Assembly: GCA_965204465.1 (NCBI GenBank)
Contig: CBDBES010000002.1
Location: 496,001-560,000 of the forward strand
Source: CBDBES01 sp965204465
GTDB lineage: Bacteria; Spirochaetota; Leptospiria; Turneriellales; CBDBES01
Length of the DNA stretch: 64,000 nt
Direction: 5' to 3'
The notes under the pieces are model-generated. The model ran no database searches, was not told the DNA's origin, and worked only from the letters and a program-made list of their open reading frames with translations. This document shows positions 27,433 to 37,386 of this stretch, piece by piece (position 1 is the stretch's first letter; each line of letters opens with the position of its first letter). A program made the translations under genes and the position numbers.

Positions 27433-27467
27433 AACCAATGCCGTTAGGCTGTACTTTGTACACATAT
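27433..27467 (-). repeat. Solo copy of the IS481-end repeat beside an IS1182-type relic
   Basis: AACCAATGCCGTTAGGCTGT then ACTTTGTACACATAT, ending exactly where the relic at 27468 begins. Same junction as at 60314 in the opposite orientation. Confidence 0.8.
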
Positions 27468-27701
27468 GAGCCTGTACCTCAACACAGAAGAATAATTTAC
27501 TACACAGAAAAGGATTCATGTCAATTGTATCCAAAAGTTTAACAAATGCATAAATTTTGTGATTCTTATCAAGATTATCTCTCAGAGTACGAGAAAACAT
27601 CATAAGTTGATCTCTATCGCTTCGTGCAAATCTATTGTTCATGGGACATAAAAAATAAAAAACTCAAAAATGTAAATGTTTTTAAGTTGGCGCACAGGCT
27701 C
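27468..27701 (-). mobile_element. IS1182-type relic, short copy (234 bp)
   Basis: Terminal inverted repeats GAGCCTGTACCTCAAC (27468-27483) and GTTGGCGCACAGGCTC (27686-27701). The minus strand carries the transposase start MNNRFARSDRDQLMMFSRTL to IDMNPFL, then joins directly to the right end, lacking the rest. It is nearly identical to the longer copy at 59796-60314 over the shared parts. Confidence 0.8.
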
Positions 27702-27843
27702 GAATGAATTTTACTGGGCTAGATTTAAGATATCTCAATACATAAATACTTATGAAAGTTTCAAGAATAAGAATGTATCTGGCGGTTTCTCCGCTTTAGC
27801 CCCTTTTTATATAATAGTAGTGCCACTGACCACTCTTTATACG

Positions 27844-27868
27844 ATAAAAGGGGGTTACCCTCTTTTAT
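27844..27868 (-). terminator. Probable terminator with the cupin gene's stop codon in its loop
   Basis: On the minus strand ATAAAAGAGGG-TAA-CCCCCTTTTAT forms a hairpin; the TAA loop is the stop codon of the 27855-28241 frame, and the 3' arm ends in T-rich sequence. Confidence 0.45.
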
Positions 27869-28241
27869 TTAGAGTGATTTTGAATTTGCCCTCTGAACGA
27901 ACATAGATGATGCACTCTTCTTCCGCTTCAGATGAAACTTGATGCATCGACTCTCCCTTTGAGCTGAAATAACTACCCGGATCCAAGGTCTTAACGTTTG
28001 TTGCACTCACTTGGTATTTTAGTTGACCTTTGATCACTACAGCGCGGAACGTTGAGTCATGGCTATTTATTTTTCCAGTAAATGCAGCCGGCAGCTTAAT
28101 AAGGGTCCCGTTCAACTGATTATCTTGTGGGTTGCCCCAAAGAAAGGCTACCTTTGATCCATTGGCAGAGGCTGACATTCCGGACTGATCGATCCAGGTT
28201 ATATTCGATGCGTTCAACCAAACAATGTTTGATTTGTCCAC
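27855..28241 (-). pseudogene. C-terminal half of a DUF4437 bicupin, split by frameshift
   Basis: 128 codons encoding the second cupin domain (NIVWLNASNITWIDQSG, AAFTGKINSHDSTFRAVVIKG, LDPGSYFSSKGESMHQV). Upstream of its first ATG the same frame continues back as YLVLPSKEAFESGENPVNVD, the expected linker of the family, until it meets the frame of 28214-28744. One base is missing near 28296. The half has no signal peptide or ribosome site of its own, so it is not likely to be made as a separate exported protein. Confidence 0.75.
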
Positions 28242-28744
28242 GTTAACCGGGTTTTCTCCACTCTCAAACGCCTCCTTTGAAGGAAGGACAAGATAGGTCC
28301 TTCCTCAATCTCTATGTACGCCAGGGTGGTGTTACTACCCTTAGCAGCAGTAACATGCACTTTCCCTTTTGGCTGCGTCCAGAAAGAACCCTCCGGCATC
28401 CACATATTCTCGGCCTTAGGATCATCGTTGTGAATAAGACCGCTAATGATCACTCCTCGGTAAGAAACATTATGAATATGAGGTGGCGACTTAAAGCCGT
28501 CTGTTGGTTTAATAAGAAATCCTGTTGGTCCAGACTCATTGCGATCGCCCCAAAGAGTTCCAGCTTTCGGGCTCTTGTCACCACGAGCAGGGTTGAGATT
28601 TTCCCACTTGACTTCAGACTTCAAGACAACCTTGGAGGTTGGCATAACTGCTGGTTTGGAAGTTTTGCTGGCAGATGCTACCTGTAGGCTAGAACAGGCG
28701 GCAGTTATGATGCTTACAAGTACGAATAATAAAAACGGTCTCAT
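28214..28744 (-). pseudogene. N-terminal half of a DUF4437 bicupin lipoprotein
   Basis: 176 codons. Signal peptide with lipobox SIITAACSS (Cys near 17), then the first cupin: GTLWGDRNESGPTGFLIKP, FKSPPHIHNVSYRGVIISG (metal-binding His pair), and MWMPEGSFWTQPKGKVHVTAA. After LAYIEIEEGP the frame departs from the family and ends in a 22-residue non-homologous tail. Cupins of this family have no settled function. Its base composition is more even than that of neighbours, which hints at transfer. Real decay and a sequencing error both fit. Confidence 0.75.
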
Positions 28745-28792
28745 CTCTTCCTTATAAAAACATTCATTGTACTGATAATTATCTCTATCATT

Positions 28793-30850
28793 CTATTGCT
28801 CAGATGCTTTTTCCATGAAAGCCTCCTGACAACTAAAATATTGGCTATTCTTTTCTTTAGGGGTCTTCCATGTTCTTCCCACTTCTTGTGCATCAAAATT
28901 ATCTTTTAGCTGGCATTCTAATATTTCAGTTAAGATATGTTTTTCTATTTTTGGGTCTACAATTGGTACGGCAACCTCTACTCTCTTCTTTAGATTTCTG
29001 GGCATCCAATCCGCACTGCTAATAAAAAGACGATATGGTTTGCTATTATGAAAATAAAATATTCTGGAATGTTCCAGATAACGCCCCACAATGCTCTTGA
29101 TTTTAATATTAGAGAACTCTGTAGGTCGATATCGAAAGCAACAAATGCCTCTTACAATTCCTAATATTTCTACCCCAGCCTCTGCGGCTTTATGAATGGC
29201 TTCTATGATCTCTGGTTCTTGCAATGCATTTACCTTAAAAATAATTTTAGCCTTTTTATTTTTTTGCGCGGCAAGAGTTTCTTTTTCGATCAAGGTCAAA
29301 AATCTTTTCAGCATAAAGGAAGGTGATATCCATAATTTATTAAAACGAGGTTCTTTGGATTGAGAAGTTAAGAAGTTGAACACCTCTAAAACATCTTCTG
29401 TAACCTCAATATTATTCGTAAATAAACTTAGATCTGCGTATAAGGCGGCTGTTTTTTCATTGTAATTTCCAGTACCTATATGAGCGTATTTGATCAATTT
29501 ATCCTTTGATTCTTTGCGAATGATCAATAATAATTTGCAGTGAGTCTTTAGGCCTAAAATACCATATACTACATTTACACCATTATCCAATAGATGTTTT
29601 GCCCAGGCAACATTAGAAGCCTCATCGAAACGGGCCTTTAGCTCTACCACAACAGTAACCTCTTTTCCATTTTTAGCAGCATTGATCAGGGAATGCATCA
29701 AAGGAGAATCTGTATCTGTTCTATAAAGGGTCATTTTAATAGCCAGAACCTTGGGGTCTGTAGCAGCCATTTCAAGCATATGAACTACTGGCTTAAAAGT
29801 TTCATAAGGGTGATGCAATATAAAATCTCCTTTTTGAATACGCTGAAATATATTTTCTTTTTCTAAAAACCAATCTGGTTCGTAAGAAGAGAAACGAGGA
29901 AATTTTAAGACAGGATCATCTATCATTTCGTAGAGAGACATTAACCTATACAAATTAACTGGTCCATCTACAGTATGCACTTGAGATGCATCTAAATGAA
30001 AATAGTCCAAAAGCATATTAATGAGCTCCGATGAAGCCCCTTTTTTGATCTCTAGTCGAACTACATCTCCTTTTTTACGATTATGCAATTCTGTTTCTAT
30101 CGCCTTCAAAATATCCTGGGCTTCTTCTTCATTCAAATACAAATTAGAGTTTCTGGTAACCCTGAAAGAAACCTTTTCTCTAATGTTAAATCCCTTGAAC
30201 AGTACATCCAAATTTTCTCTTATGATTTCACTTAATAAAACAAAAGAATGTTTTTGGCCATCTACAGAAGGTAATTTAATTGCTTCGGGTAGGATGCTGG
30301 GCACGGTGACAACTCCTATTTGTGATCTTTTTGGATTGGACGTTTCAAAAATAGCTGCTATACAAAGAGCTTTATTCACTATCCAGGGAAATGGATGAGC
30401 TGGATCTACCTTGATCGGAGTCAGTATAGGGTAGAATTGATCCAAAAATATTTTATCTATATACTCTTTTTGTTTTGCAACAAGTGTTTTATATTGTTTA
30501 ATATGAACACCCTCTTTTTCTAGAACGGGTACTAATACATGATTCCATGTATCATACAGCTCTTTGACCAATCTGGAAACTACTCTATATACTCTTACCA
30601 ATATTTGCTTAGGAGTATAACCAGAAGGATCAATACTATACTGATTGGACTCTTTTTGTTGTTCCAGACCAGCGATCCTTATTTCAAAAAATTCATCTAA
30701 ATTATTTGCCGCGATTGCCAAAAACTTTACTCTTTCTAGCAGAGGATTGGTTGTTCTCTTGCTTTCTAAAAGGACCCTGGAGTTAAACCGTAACCATGAA
30801 AGATCACGATTAATGAGATAGTTTTTTCGCAATTTGTTTTTAGTGATCAT
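28793..30850 (-). CDS. ppk1: Polyphosphate kinase 1
   Basis: 685 residues, normal length. Makes inorganic polyphosphate from ATP, reversibly, through a phosphohistidine. The N-terminal NRDLSWLRFNSRVL and NNLDEFFEIRIAGL blocks, the KMTLYRTDTDSPLM block, the FDEASNVAWAKHLLDNGVNV block and the catalytic His in GLKTHCKLLL (near 436) are all present, as is YAHIGTGNYNEKTAALYAD. The ATG overlaps the stop of the MscS-type gene by four bases, so they share a transcript. Convergent DNA after it holds only the start of the cupin gene. Confidence 0.97.
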   Translation of the reverse strand: MITKNKLRKNYLINRDLSWLRFNSRVLLESKRTTNPLLERVKFLAIAANNLDEFFEIRIAGLEQQKESNQYSIDPSGYTPKQILVRVYRVVSRLVKELYDTWNHVLVPVLEKEGVHIKQYKTLVAKQKEYIDKIFLDQFYPILTPIKVDPAHPFPWIVNKALCIAAIFETSNPKRSQIGVVTVPSILPEAIKLPSVDGQKHSFVLLSEIIRENLDVLFKGFNIREKVSFRVTRNSNLYLNEEEAQDILKAIETELHNRKKGDVVRLEIKKGASSELINMLLDYFHLDASQVHTVDGPVNLYRLMSLYEMIDDPVLKFPRFSSYEPDWFLEKENIFQRIQKGDFILHHPYETFKPVVHMLEMAATDPKVLAIKMTLYRTDTDSPLMHSLINAAKNGKEVTVVVELKARFDEASNVAWAKHLLDNGVNVVYGILGLKTHCKLLLIIRKESKDKLIKYAHIGTGNYNEKTAALYADLSLFTNNIEVTEDVLEVFNFLTSQSKEPRFNKLWISPSFMLKRFLTLIEKETLAAQKNKKAKIIFKVNALQEPEIIEAIHKAAEAGVEILGIVRGICCFRYRPTEFSNIKIKSIVGRYLEHSRIFYFHNSKPYRLFISSADWMPRNLKKRVEVAVPIVDPKIEKHILTEILECQLKDNFDAQEVGRTWKTPKEKNSQYFSCQEAFMEKASEQ

Positions 30851-32148
30851 TTTTTAGACCTTTGATCTTTGCTCGACATTTCAACCGTATAAGTGGGGAA
30901 AGGAATCTGTATATTTTTAGAATTCAATTGATTATATATCTTTTCGGTCAGTTCTAATTTCTTTTCATATTGATCTGCATAGCTAGTGATAAATACTTTG
31001 GCCCTGAAAGAAAGATAGAAATCTTCCATGGAAATAAATTCAACAGTAGGCGCAGGTTCTTCTAATATATTTTCCATTTGGTAAATGATCTTAAAAATAG
31101 CTTTTCTGACTTCTTCAATTTTAGTACCATAAGAAACCCCAAATTCAACCACAACTCTAATGGTTTGGTCGGGCAAGCGATAATTTTTATATTGTTTATT
31201 CATCATTATATTGTTTGGCACTATGATCACTTCATGATCGAATGTTCTGATCTTTGTGGTACGAAAACCAATTTCATTTATAAGACCGTAGCCAATTTCA
31301 GGTATTTTCACTTTATCCCCTACCGAAAAAGAATCATCTAAAATTAAAAAAAGACCAGCTACAAAATTACTTAAAGAATCTTTCACGGCAAATCCTAAGG
31401 CAAAGGTAAAAGCCCCCAGAGAAGCCACCAAAGGAGTGATGTCAACCCCAAGGGCGGATAGACTAAAAAATATAGTAAATATTGTAATGACAATTTTAAG
31501 TAGACTTAATCCCAAAGGTAATAATTGATCATCTATATTTGAACTGGTTTTTTGGGCGATTGTACGCAGCCATGTACTTATTAAAGAGATACAGACTCTT
31601 TGCAAAGCAAAGGCAGAAAAAATGATCAGAAGAGCATTTGCAGGGTTTCGTAAAAAAGGTATTTTTTGTTCAAAATAGATCTCTATGGGCACAATGGCCA
31701 CCCTTAAACCAAGAATAAAAAAGAAAGGCTGTATAGAATTGGATATCTGCAGAATATAATTTTCATTTTTTTGGTAGTATCCTTTGAATATTCTGGTAGA
31801 AAATTTTAGAATACCCCATTTGAATAAGACTCCCATTAGATACATTATTCCTATAAGAAAAGGAATCGATATGATCGTGACCATGATTGGGGTGAAAAAT
31901 TTAGCCAGGAATGTTTCTCCTAATTCTTTTTGAAGATATAACGCTAAAGAGTCAATGGATTTTTCCATAGAGTCCTGAATACCTGGGTCGTTTCCTTTTG
32001 ATTTATCCTCTATATGGGCTTTTTCTGTTTTTTCTTTTTGCTGGGATAAAAAATTTTGATTTATCTGAGGGAATAAATAAGACTGAAATAAATAATAAAA
32101 CAGAAAGGCGATCAGAAAAATAAAAACCCTTTTTATCTTTTGCCGCAT
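30847..32148 (-). CDS. MscS family mechanosensitive channel
   Basis: 433 residues. An N-terminal membrane segment and a hydrophilic stretch (about 30-75) precede four more hydrophobic segments (about 85-110, 135-160, 170-190, 205-235). The pore helix and MscS core follow: LVASLGAFTFALGFAVKDSLSNFVAGLFLILDD matches the family's TM3, then VGDKVKIPEIGYGLINEIGFRTTKIRTFDHEVIIVPNN is the beta domain. Releases solutes under membrane tension. Overlap with ppk1 may reflect joint use in stress; that is inference. Confidence 0.93.
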   Translation of the reverse strand: MRQKIKRVFIFLIAFLFYYLFQSYLFPQINQNFLSQQKEKTEKAHIEDKSKGNDPGIQDSMEKSIDSLALYLQKELGETFLAKFFTPIMVTIISIPFLIGIMYLMGVLFKWGILKFSTRIFKGYYQKNENYILQISNSIQPFFFILGLRVAIVPIEIYFEQKIPFLRNPANALLIIFSAFALQRVCISLISTWLRTIAQKTSSNIDDQLLPLGLSLLKIVITIFTIFFSLSALGVDITPLVASLGAFTFALGFAVKDSLSNFVAGLFLILDDSFSVGDKVKIPEIGYGLINEIGFRTTKIRTFDHEVIIVPNNIMMNKQYKNYRLPDQTIRVVVEFGVSYGTKIEEVRKAIFKIIYQMENILEEPAPTVEFISMEDFYLSFRAKVFITSYADQYEKKLELTEKIYNQLNSKNIQIPFPTYTVEMSSKDQRSKK

Positions 32149-32211
32149 AAAATTTCCAGATGGGGGATATTCTGGAATAAAATTTTATAATTCCAGAGAA
32201 AAAAGAATATT

Positions 32212-32613
32212 TTAATGATGGCTACAAATATTACATTTCTTACAAAGCAATGCATTATATATATGAGCTGCCATCAAAGAAATACTTCCTGTTGTATGTA
32301 GCCAGATCGTCTGTTGTCCCAGAAAAAAATTCCCCCCTGAGAATAGGACCACCCCGGTGATAAAGAAAAGTAAAACTCTCTTATCATGATGGTGCCAAAT
32401 AAAGCCTCTTAAGAAACCAAAGGCCGAGAATAACAGAATAAGTATGATCGTTATACCCTGAGATTGATATGTATGATCCGGGTTCAATACAGAAAAAGTA
32501 ATGAAGGCAGGCAATAAAGCACAATGGATCATACATCCAATAGATAAAAAAATACCGACGATATCCCAGTTAAAATTTTTAATTATATCTACTGTAAAGC
32601 TCTTTAGGTTCAT
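32212..32613 (-). CDS. MerC domain membrane protein
   Basis: 133 residues with four hydrophobic segments. The first holds the paired Cys GCMIHCALLPAF typical of MerC, and the tail has CKKCNICSHH, a Cys/His cluster. MerC proteins carry mercury in resistance operons, but stand-alone homologues in other bacteria are of unknown role. No mer genes are near, so metal transport is only a possibility. Confidence 0.8.
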   Translation of the reverse strand: MNLKSFTVDIIKNFNWDIVGIFLSIGCMIHCALLPAFITFSVLNPDHTYQSQGITIILILLFSAFGFLRGFIWHHHDKRVLLFFITGVVLFSGGNFFLGQQTIWLHTTGSISLMAAHIYNALLCKKCNICSHH

Positions 32614-32638
32614 TGTGCTTTAACTTACTTTCGTTATA

Positions 32639-32974
32639 TCAATCACAAGAAACTTCGTAATAACGTTCTGGTTTATAATCCATTACCCAAAAAACAGGGA
32701 TGACGAAAAAAACAAATATAATAGAAGCAATATTCGCTTCTTCATTACGTCTAAAAGTGTGCTTTTCTGCCTTGCATCCTTTTTTTCTCAAAGTTATCGT
32801 ATTCGAGGAATAAATAATCTTAGAATCTGTATAGGATGCGCTGCCTTGCCCCAGATATTCTCCGTTGACGTATATCTTGGTCGATTTGCTACTCGTCTTG
32901 ATGAGAGTGGTACTGCTATAATTGATTATTAGTAATAAGCAAAAAGCAGCAAGCATATTGATCAATATTTTCAT
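32639..32974 (-). CDS. Small exported protein with a PEGA-like beta segment
   Basis: 111 residues. Signal or anchor at 5-22 (LAAFCLLLIINYSST). The middle reads STKIYVNGEYLGQGSASYTD then IITLRKKGC-like strands, close to PEGA domains that occur at bacterial surfaces. A hydrophobic helix (about 75-95, ASIIFVFFVIPVFWVMDY) follows, and the tail is YEVSCD. Similar short proteins with a late membrane helix are common, often annotated hypothetical. Good purine-rich leader (GGAGG) before the ATG. Confidence 0.65.
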   Translation of the reverse strand: MKILINMLAAFCLLLIINYSSTTLIKTSSKSTKIYVNGEYLGQGSASYTDSKIIYSSNTITLRKKGCKAEKHTFRRNEEANIASIIFVFFVIPVFWVMDYKPERYYEVSCD

Positions 32975-33124
32975 ACAACCTCCTTAAATTAAATAGTTCC
33001 AGACAAAAATAATTCTTTCTGGTTCTATATTGAATTTAGCATGGAATACCCTTATTTTATTTCAATATACTATGCCAATACTTTTTTTTGATCATCGTTA
33101 TTTCACGATTGCAAAACTGTAGAT

Positions 33125-33181
33125 ACCCTTATACTGTGTAGCAGTGTAAGATATGCATTCACTGCTCCGCAGTATAAAGGT
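33125..33181 (-). repeat. Hairpin repeat, left copy (flanks the GH97 cassette)
   Basis: Imperfect palindrome with arms TTATACTGTGTAGCAGTG and CACTGCTCCGCAGTATAA. Its reverse complement matches 38992-39032 at most positions, so the two copies point toward each other around 33.2-39 kb. The rest of 32975-33328 holds only the promoter-like tract below. Confidence 0.75.
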
Positions 33182-33195
33182 TTTGTTAGTTAGTT

Positions 33196-33213
33196 ACTTT
33201 TTTTTACTTGACA
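33196..33213 (+). promoter_or_regulatory. T8 tract joined to a TTGACA box
   Basis: Same arrangement as at 23594-23614: AC, a T run (33198-33205), then ACTTGACAT. TTGACA is 33208-33213, about 115 bases before the GH97 lipoprotein start. Confidence 0.45.
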
Positions 33214-33328
33214 TCCCTTTAGTTTTATAGGATCGCCCCTAACAGGATTTATGTAATTCAGAATTTATCAAAAAAATATCAATGTTCTGAATCTAGCATC
33301 CAGGAGGCTTATAAAAATTCTAAACAAT

Positions 33329-36300
33329 ATGGTAATGAGAATAAGAGCAACAAACAAAAACTGGTTTTGGAACAAACAAGTGATTTTATCTAAGAAGTTA
33401 AATATTGTAGCTTTTCTGCTACTAACTTTCATTTCTTTCGTCGTATTTACGAATTGTGAAGATGACATTGGATCAGCTGCTGCTGCAAGAATAATAGATG
33501 ATGAAGTAGAAGAACCTGATAAAGAAGATCCTATTAATGAGGGGCCTCCAGAAACCCAAGTTACAATAGCCCCTATTTTAAGTGTAGAATCCGGTGATTC
33601 TGAAATAACACTATCCTGGAATCCAGTTTCAAATGCTATGTCTTATAATATCTATCGTGATGAGACTATACTTAACAACCAGGCAGAAACTACCTACACA
33701 GATACAACAGTCATTAATGGGCAAAGCTATACATATCAGGTAACAGCCTTAAATGCATCCGGTTCTGAAGGACCAAAGAGTAATAAGGTTATTGGTACTC
33801 CCCAGGTTGATTCACCATCAGAAATATCTACAATAACAAAAATAACTCCAGGTAGTTCTGAGGTGATTTTAGAATGGGATATGGTTTTAAATGCTGATAC
33901 CTATAATATCTATCGTGATGGAATTCAACTTGCTACAGGCATTCAAGAAACTACCTACACGGATACAACAGTCACAAATGGGCAGAGTTATACATATCAG
34001 ATATCAGCGGTCAATGATGGCGGAGAAGGTAATAAGAGCCCATCTGTGAGTGTCGCAGCAGAAGACCCTATAGACGGTGCCACTAGCCTACGAGTGGAAT
34101 CCGGTGATTCTGAAATAACGCTATCATGGGGTCCAGTTTCAAATGCTATTTCGTATAATATCTATCGTGATGGAATTCAACTTGCTACAGGCATTCGAGC
34201 AACTACCTACACGGATACAACAGTCACAAATGGGCAGAGTTACACATATGAGGTAACGGCCTTAAATGAATTAGGTTCTGAGGGACCAAAGAGCAGCGCT
34301 ATTCTTGGCATCCCGCAGGTCTCTGCACCAATGCAAGTCACTAATTTAAGAGGAGTCTCAAGCGACTCTGTTGTTAAACTACTCTGGGACATGACCTCAG
34401 GTGCTACTTACTACAATATCTACAGAAACAGTGCTAAAATTAATTCCAGAGAAGTGAATGAAACAACCTATACGGATACAGGGCTTACAAACGGACAAAC
34501 TTATGAATACCAGGTTGCAGCAGTAAACCCAGGAGGCGAAGGACCAAAGAGTAAATCAATCCAGTCTATTCCTGCAATTACTGAAGTGAATATTGAACTC
34601 TTGGCAACCCATCCAAGAGATAAGAGGGACATATCTTTTACTACTTTTCCAGAACTATCCGCAAACTTAGGCGGTAGTCAAGTCGCAAGCTATGAGATCA
34701 TACTAGGAGAAGCAGATGCCAGAAGCATGTTCTCTTCAGAACATGTAGGGGGGGGTAGGTTAAAATTATATTTTAAACCCAAATATCCCCCAGAGAATCC
34801 TGCTGGCGCTCAATATCCCAGAAAAAAAGTTGTAAAAATAAAGGCTACATTAGATGATTCCAGATCCTTGAATGTTCTATTTACCGGCAATATTCAATTT
34901 GATGGAGATGGCAACAACTGTGACCCTGATTTTGAAGATTCTCTTGAAAATATACAAGAGACAAACTATGCCGTAAATCCTTTCTCCAGTACATTAATAA
35001 ATTCACCTACAGATCAAATAAGAGTACACATAAGGCAAAACTCTTCAGGTCAAAAACTACAGTACAAAATAGTAGGGCTGCAAAAAATATCCGAGGGTGC
35101 CTTTACGGAAAAGAATATAATAAACTGGTCTAACCTTGGGATGAAAGACCTTGTCAGTAGTGGAACCTTAGGAGTAAAAAAAATGATCACTGGTTCGTGT
35201 AAAGAAATATGGAAGCCTAAATGGGGGCAAAAGAGCGAACATGCCAATTATTTCAATCAGGTCACCATACAGACAAAAAAAGGCAATGATGATAATTATT
35301 GGATCACATTCAGAGTCTATGATGACGGAATTGGTCTTCGATATACTACCCCCGGTAGTGGTCAATATAGCATAAGTAGAAATGATGAATCCACACAATT
35401 CGTTCTGGCCGACAATAATGCAAGTGCTCTTTATGGATGGCTAGGATCTATAAAATACGAAATACTCTACTTAAAAGACATGGCAAGAAATATTGGCCTA
35501 TCTCGGGATATATTGACCCCGATCACTTTCAAACTTAATTCAAGCGGCACTACGTATTATGTATCCATTAACGAAGCAAATCAGGTGCCTACTGGCATGT
35601 CTGCTAATTTCTTAGAAAGAAGTAGTGGAACAACCTTCGTTACTAAATTTATGGGTACCAATAGCACTGTTAGCCGACCATTTGACTTCCCTTGGAGGAC
35701 CATTCAGGTTGTAACAGAACCTGGTAGACTGATCCAATCTTCTTTGACATTGAATTTAAATCCTCCTTTTGCTAAAAAATACTTCTATGAAGATTGCACT
35801 GCAGGTACTGCAGGCTGTGAAGAAGTTACCATCGATGGAGTTAAAAGCAATAAGAAAATAGACCTTTCCTGGATGAAAACAGGCTTATATGTGGGTTATT
35901 GGTGGGAATTCCATAGCAAAGATGGCCCCCGAACAGGAAATGGTTTAGACTTTAGCAAATGTCCACATATAGAGGTACATTCCCCAGGAGTGAATTACTG
36001 GGGGCAAGCAACTTATTGGGGCAATACTAACGCTACGCATGGATGCGTTACCACTGCCAGGGCAAAGGAATACATGGATTTTGCTCAAGGTATTGGCGCA
36101 ATCGCAGTACTTACAGAAGGCTGGAATGCAGGGGCAACAGATAGTGGATCAGATCGTAGATGGGTCTATCAATGGAGAGATGGCTGGAGATGGAAAAGTG
36201 GTAATCCAAAACTGGGATCCAACACGGTAGGTAGTTTAGGATTTGATCTTGCCGAAGTAGCTCGATATGGGAGTACTTTGGTAGATTCGGCAGGAAACCC

Positions 36301-37339
36301 AACTCCTGTTGAATTTCTAATCCACCTTGAGGTACAGCAACTTAGAAATAAATTTGAAAGAGAAATAAATAATACTGTAAATCCATTATTCGCTTATTAT
36401 AAAGGCCTTGGGATTCACGTTGGGAAAAGTGGCTATGTGGATAATGAATCTTACGGGCACTATGACAAGAGCTATTCAACCCATTTTAGAACAATTTTAC
36501 AAAAAGGTGCTCAAAATAAACTGGCATTCCTAATCCATGAAGGCCCTAAACCTACAGGGGAAGAGAGGCCCTATCCCAATCTTTACTCCAGAGAAACAAT
36601 ATGGGGTATGGAAAAACCAGGTACATGGAATGGACAGGTAGGCATGCCGCCTGGGCATCCAACCGCAATCGCATTCACAAGATTACTGGGTGGCCCGGCT
36701 GACTTCACCCCTGGTATAACCTATAGTAATTACACGGTCGATGCGCGTATAGAATTGAGTGATACAGGCACCAGGCAATTGGCTTTAATGATCATGATCC
36801 ACGCCCCTATGGTAATGGCAGCAGATATGAAAGAACGTTATGAAGCTCATCCTGATTTCACAAGTATCATCAAGCCTTTTTTTAAAAAACTAAAGCCAAT
36901 GGATTGGCAGGAGATTAGGATACTGCATGCAGACCCATTTGGAGGTACCAGAGCGAGTGAAGTAGGGGGGCTGGTACTGGCACGTAAACAGAAGAATACA
37001 GATAGATGGTTCATTGTAGGTGTTAGCGGAGGGCTCTCGGCTAAGACGAGTACTCTTACAGGTACTGATCTAAATGGTTTTTTTGATGTGGCATCCGGAA
37101 CGACACAGAATTATACATTGGATATATCCCCGTTCATGGAATCGGGAACGAATTATACTCTGGATCTTTATACGGATCATTCAGACGCAGGTAAATCGAA
37201 CCATAGAAACATTCAGCATAGAGTTATCTACGATTCTAGTGACCTTACTAAGGACGATAGTCCTTTGGACATAAGTAGGCCCATTTCAATTATGATGAGA
37301 CATTATGGAGGATTTGTGGCTGTTCTGGAAAAACAATAG
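33329..37339 (+). CDS. Lipoprotein with four fibronectin-III-like modules and a GH97-type glycosidase
   Basis: 1336 residues. Signal peptide with lipobox VVFTNC (Cys near 43). Four fibronectin III modules occupy about 80-430; modules repeat TYTDTTVTNGQSYTYQV and YNIYRDGIQLATGI with near-identical DNA. From about 435 the sequence follows GH97 alpha-glucosidase/galactosidase proteins: an N-terminal beta domain (about 510-750, with YWITFRVYDDGIGLRYT), then the barrel with YVGYWWEFHSKDG, EWNAG-like LTEGWNAG and the late GH97 signature FTRLLGGPADFTPGI (near 1115). The motif KPTGEERPYPNLYSRETIWG also matches. Such enzymes cut alpha-linked sugars. Anchored outside the cell, it would feed sugars to an outer-membrane partner, perhaps the next gene. 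Confidence 0.85.
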   Translation: MVMRIRATNKNWFWNKQVILSKKLNIVAFLLLTFISFVVFTNCEDDIGSAAAARIIDDEVEEPDKEDPINEGPPETQVTIAPILSVESGDSEITLSWNPVSNAMSYNIYRDETILNNQAETTYTDTTVINGQSYTYQVTALNASGSEGPKSNKVIGTPQVDSPSEISTITKITPGSSEVILEWDMVLNADTYNIYRDGIQLATGIQETTYTDTTVTNGQSYTYQISAVNDGGEGNKSPSVSVAAEDPIDGATSLRVESGDSEITLSWGPVSNAISYNIYRDGIQLATGIRATTYTDTTVTNGQSYTYEVTALNELGSEGPKSSAILGIPQVSAPMQVTNLRGVSSDSVVKLLWDMTSGATYYNIYRNSAKINSREVNETTYTDTGLTNGQTYEYQVAAVNPGGEGPKSKSIQSIPAITEVNIELLATHPRDKRDISFTTFPELSANLGGSQVASYEIILGEADARSMFSSEHVGGGRLKLYFKPKYPPENPAGAQYPRKKVVKIKATLDDSRSLNVLFTGNIQFDGDGNNCDPDFEDSLENIQETNYAVNPFSSTLINSPTDQIRVHIRQNSSGQKLQYKIVGLQKISEGAFTEKNIINWSNLGMKDLVSSGTLGVKKMITGSCKEIWKPKWGQKSEHANYFNQVTIQTKKGNDDNYWITFRVYDDGIGLRYTTPGSGQYSISRNDESTQFVLADNNASALYGWLGSIKYEILYLKDMARNIGLSRDILTPITFKLNSSGTTYYVSINEANQVPTGMSANFLERSSGTTFVTKFMGTNSTVSRPFDFPWRTIQVVTEPGRLIQSSLTLNLNPPFAKKYFYEDCTAGTAGCEEVTIDGVKSNKKIDLSWMKTGLYVGYWWEFHSKDGPRTGNGLDFSKCPHIEVHSPGVNYWGQATYWGNTNATHGCVTTARAKEYMDFAQGIGAIAVLTEGWNAGATDSGSDRRWVYQWRDGWRWKSGNPKLGSNTVGSLGFDLAEVARYGSTLVDSAGNPTPVEFLIHLEVQQLRNKFEREINNTVNPLFAYYKGLGIHVGKSGYVDNESYGHYDKSYSTHFRTILQKGAQNKLAFLIHEGPKPTGEERPYPNLYSRETIWGMEKPGTWNGQVGMPPGHPTAIAFTRLLGGPADFTPGITYSNYTVDARIELSDTGTRQLALMIMIHAPMVMAADMKERYEAHPDFTSIIKPFFKKLKPMDWQEIRILHADPFGGTRASEVGGLVLARKQKNTDRWFIVGVSGGLSAKTSTLTGTDLNGFFDVASGTTQNYTLDISPFMESGTNYTLDLYTDHSDAGKSNHRNIQHRVIYDSSDLTKDDSPLDISRPISIMMRHYGGFVAVLEKQ

Positions 37340-37386
37340 TAGCCGAACAATTTATCTAAATGAACATAAATTTAAAGAAGTTACAA

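Noticed and set aside
27676..27906. 76-codon plus-strand open frame
   Set aside because: It begins inside the IS relic end and runs into the antisense of the cupin gene; no leader or family pattern.
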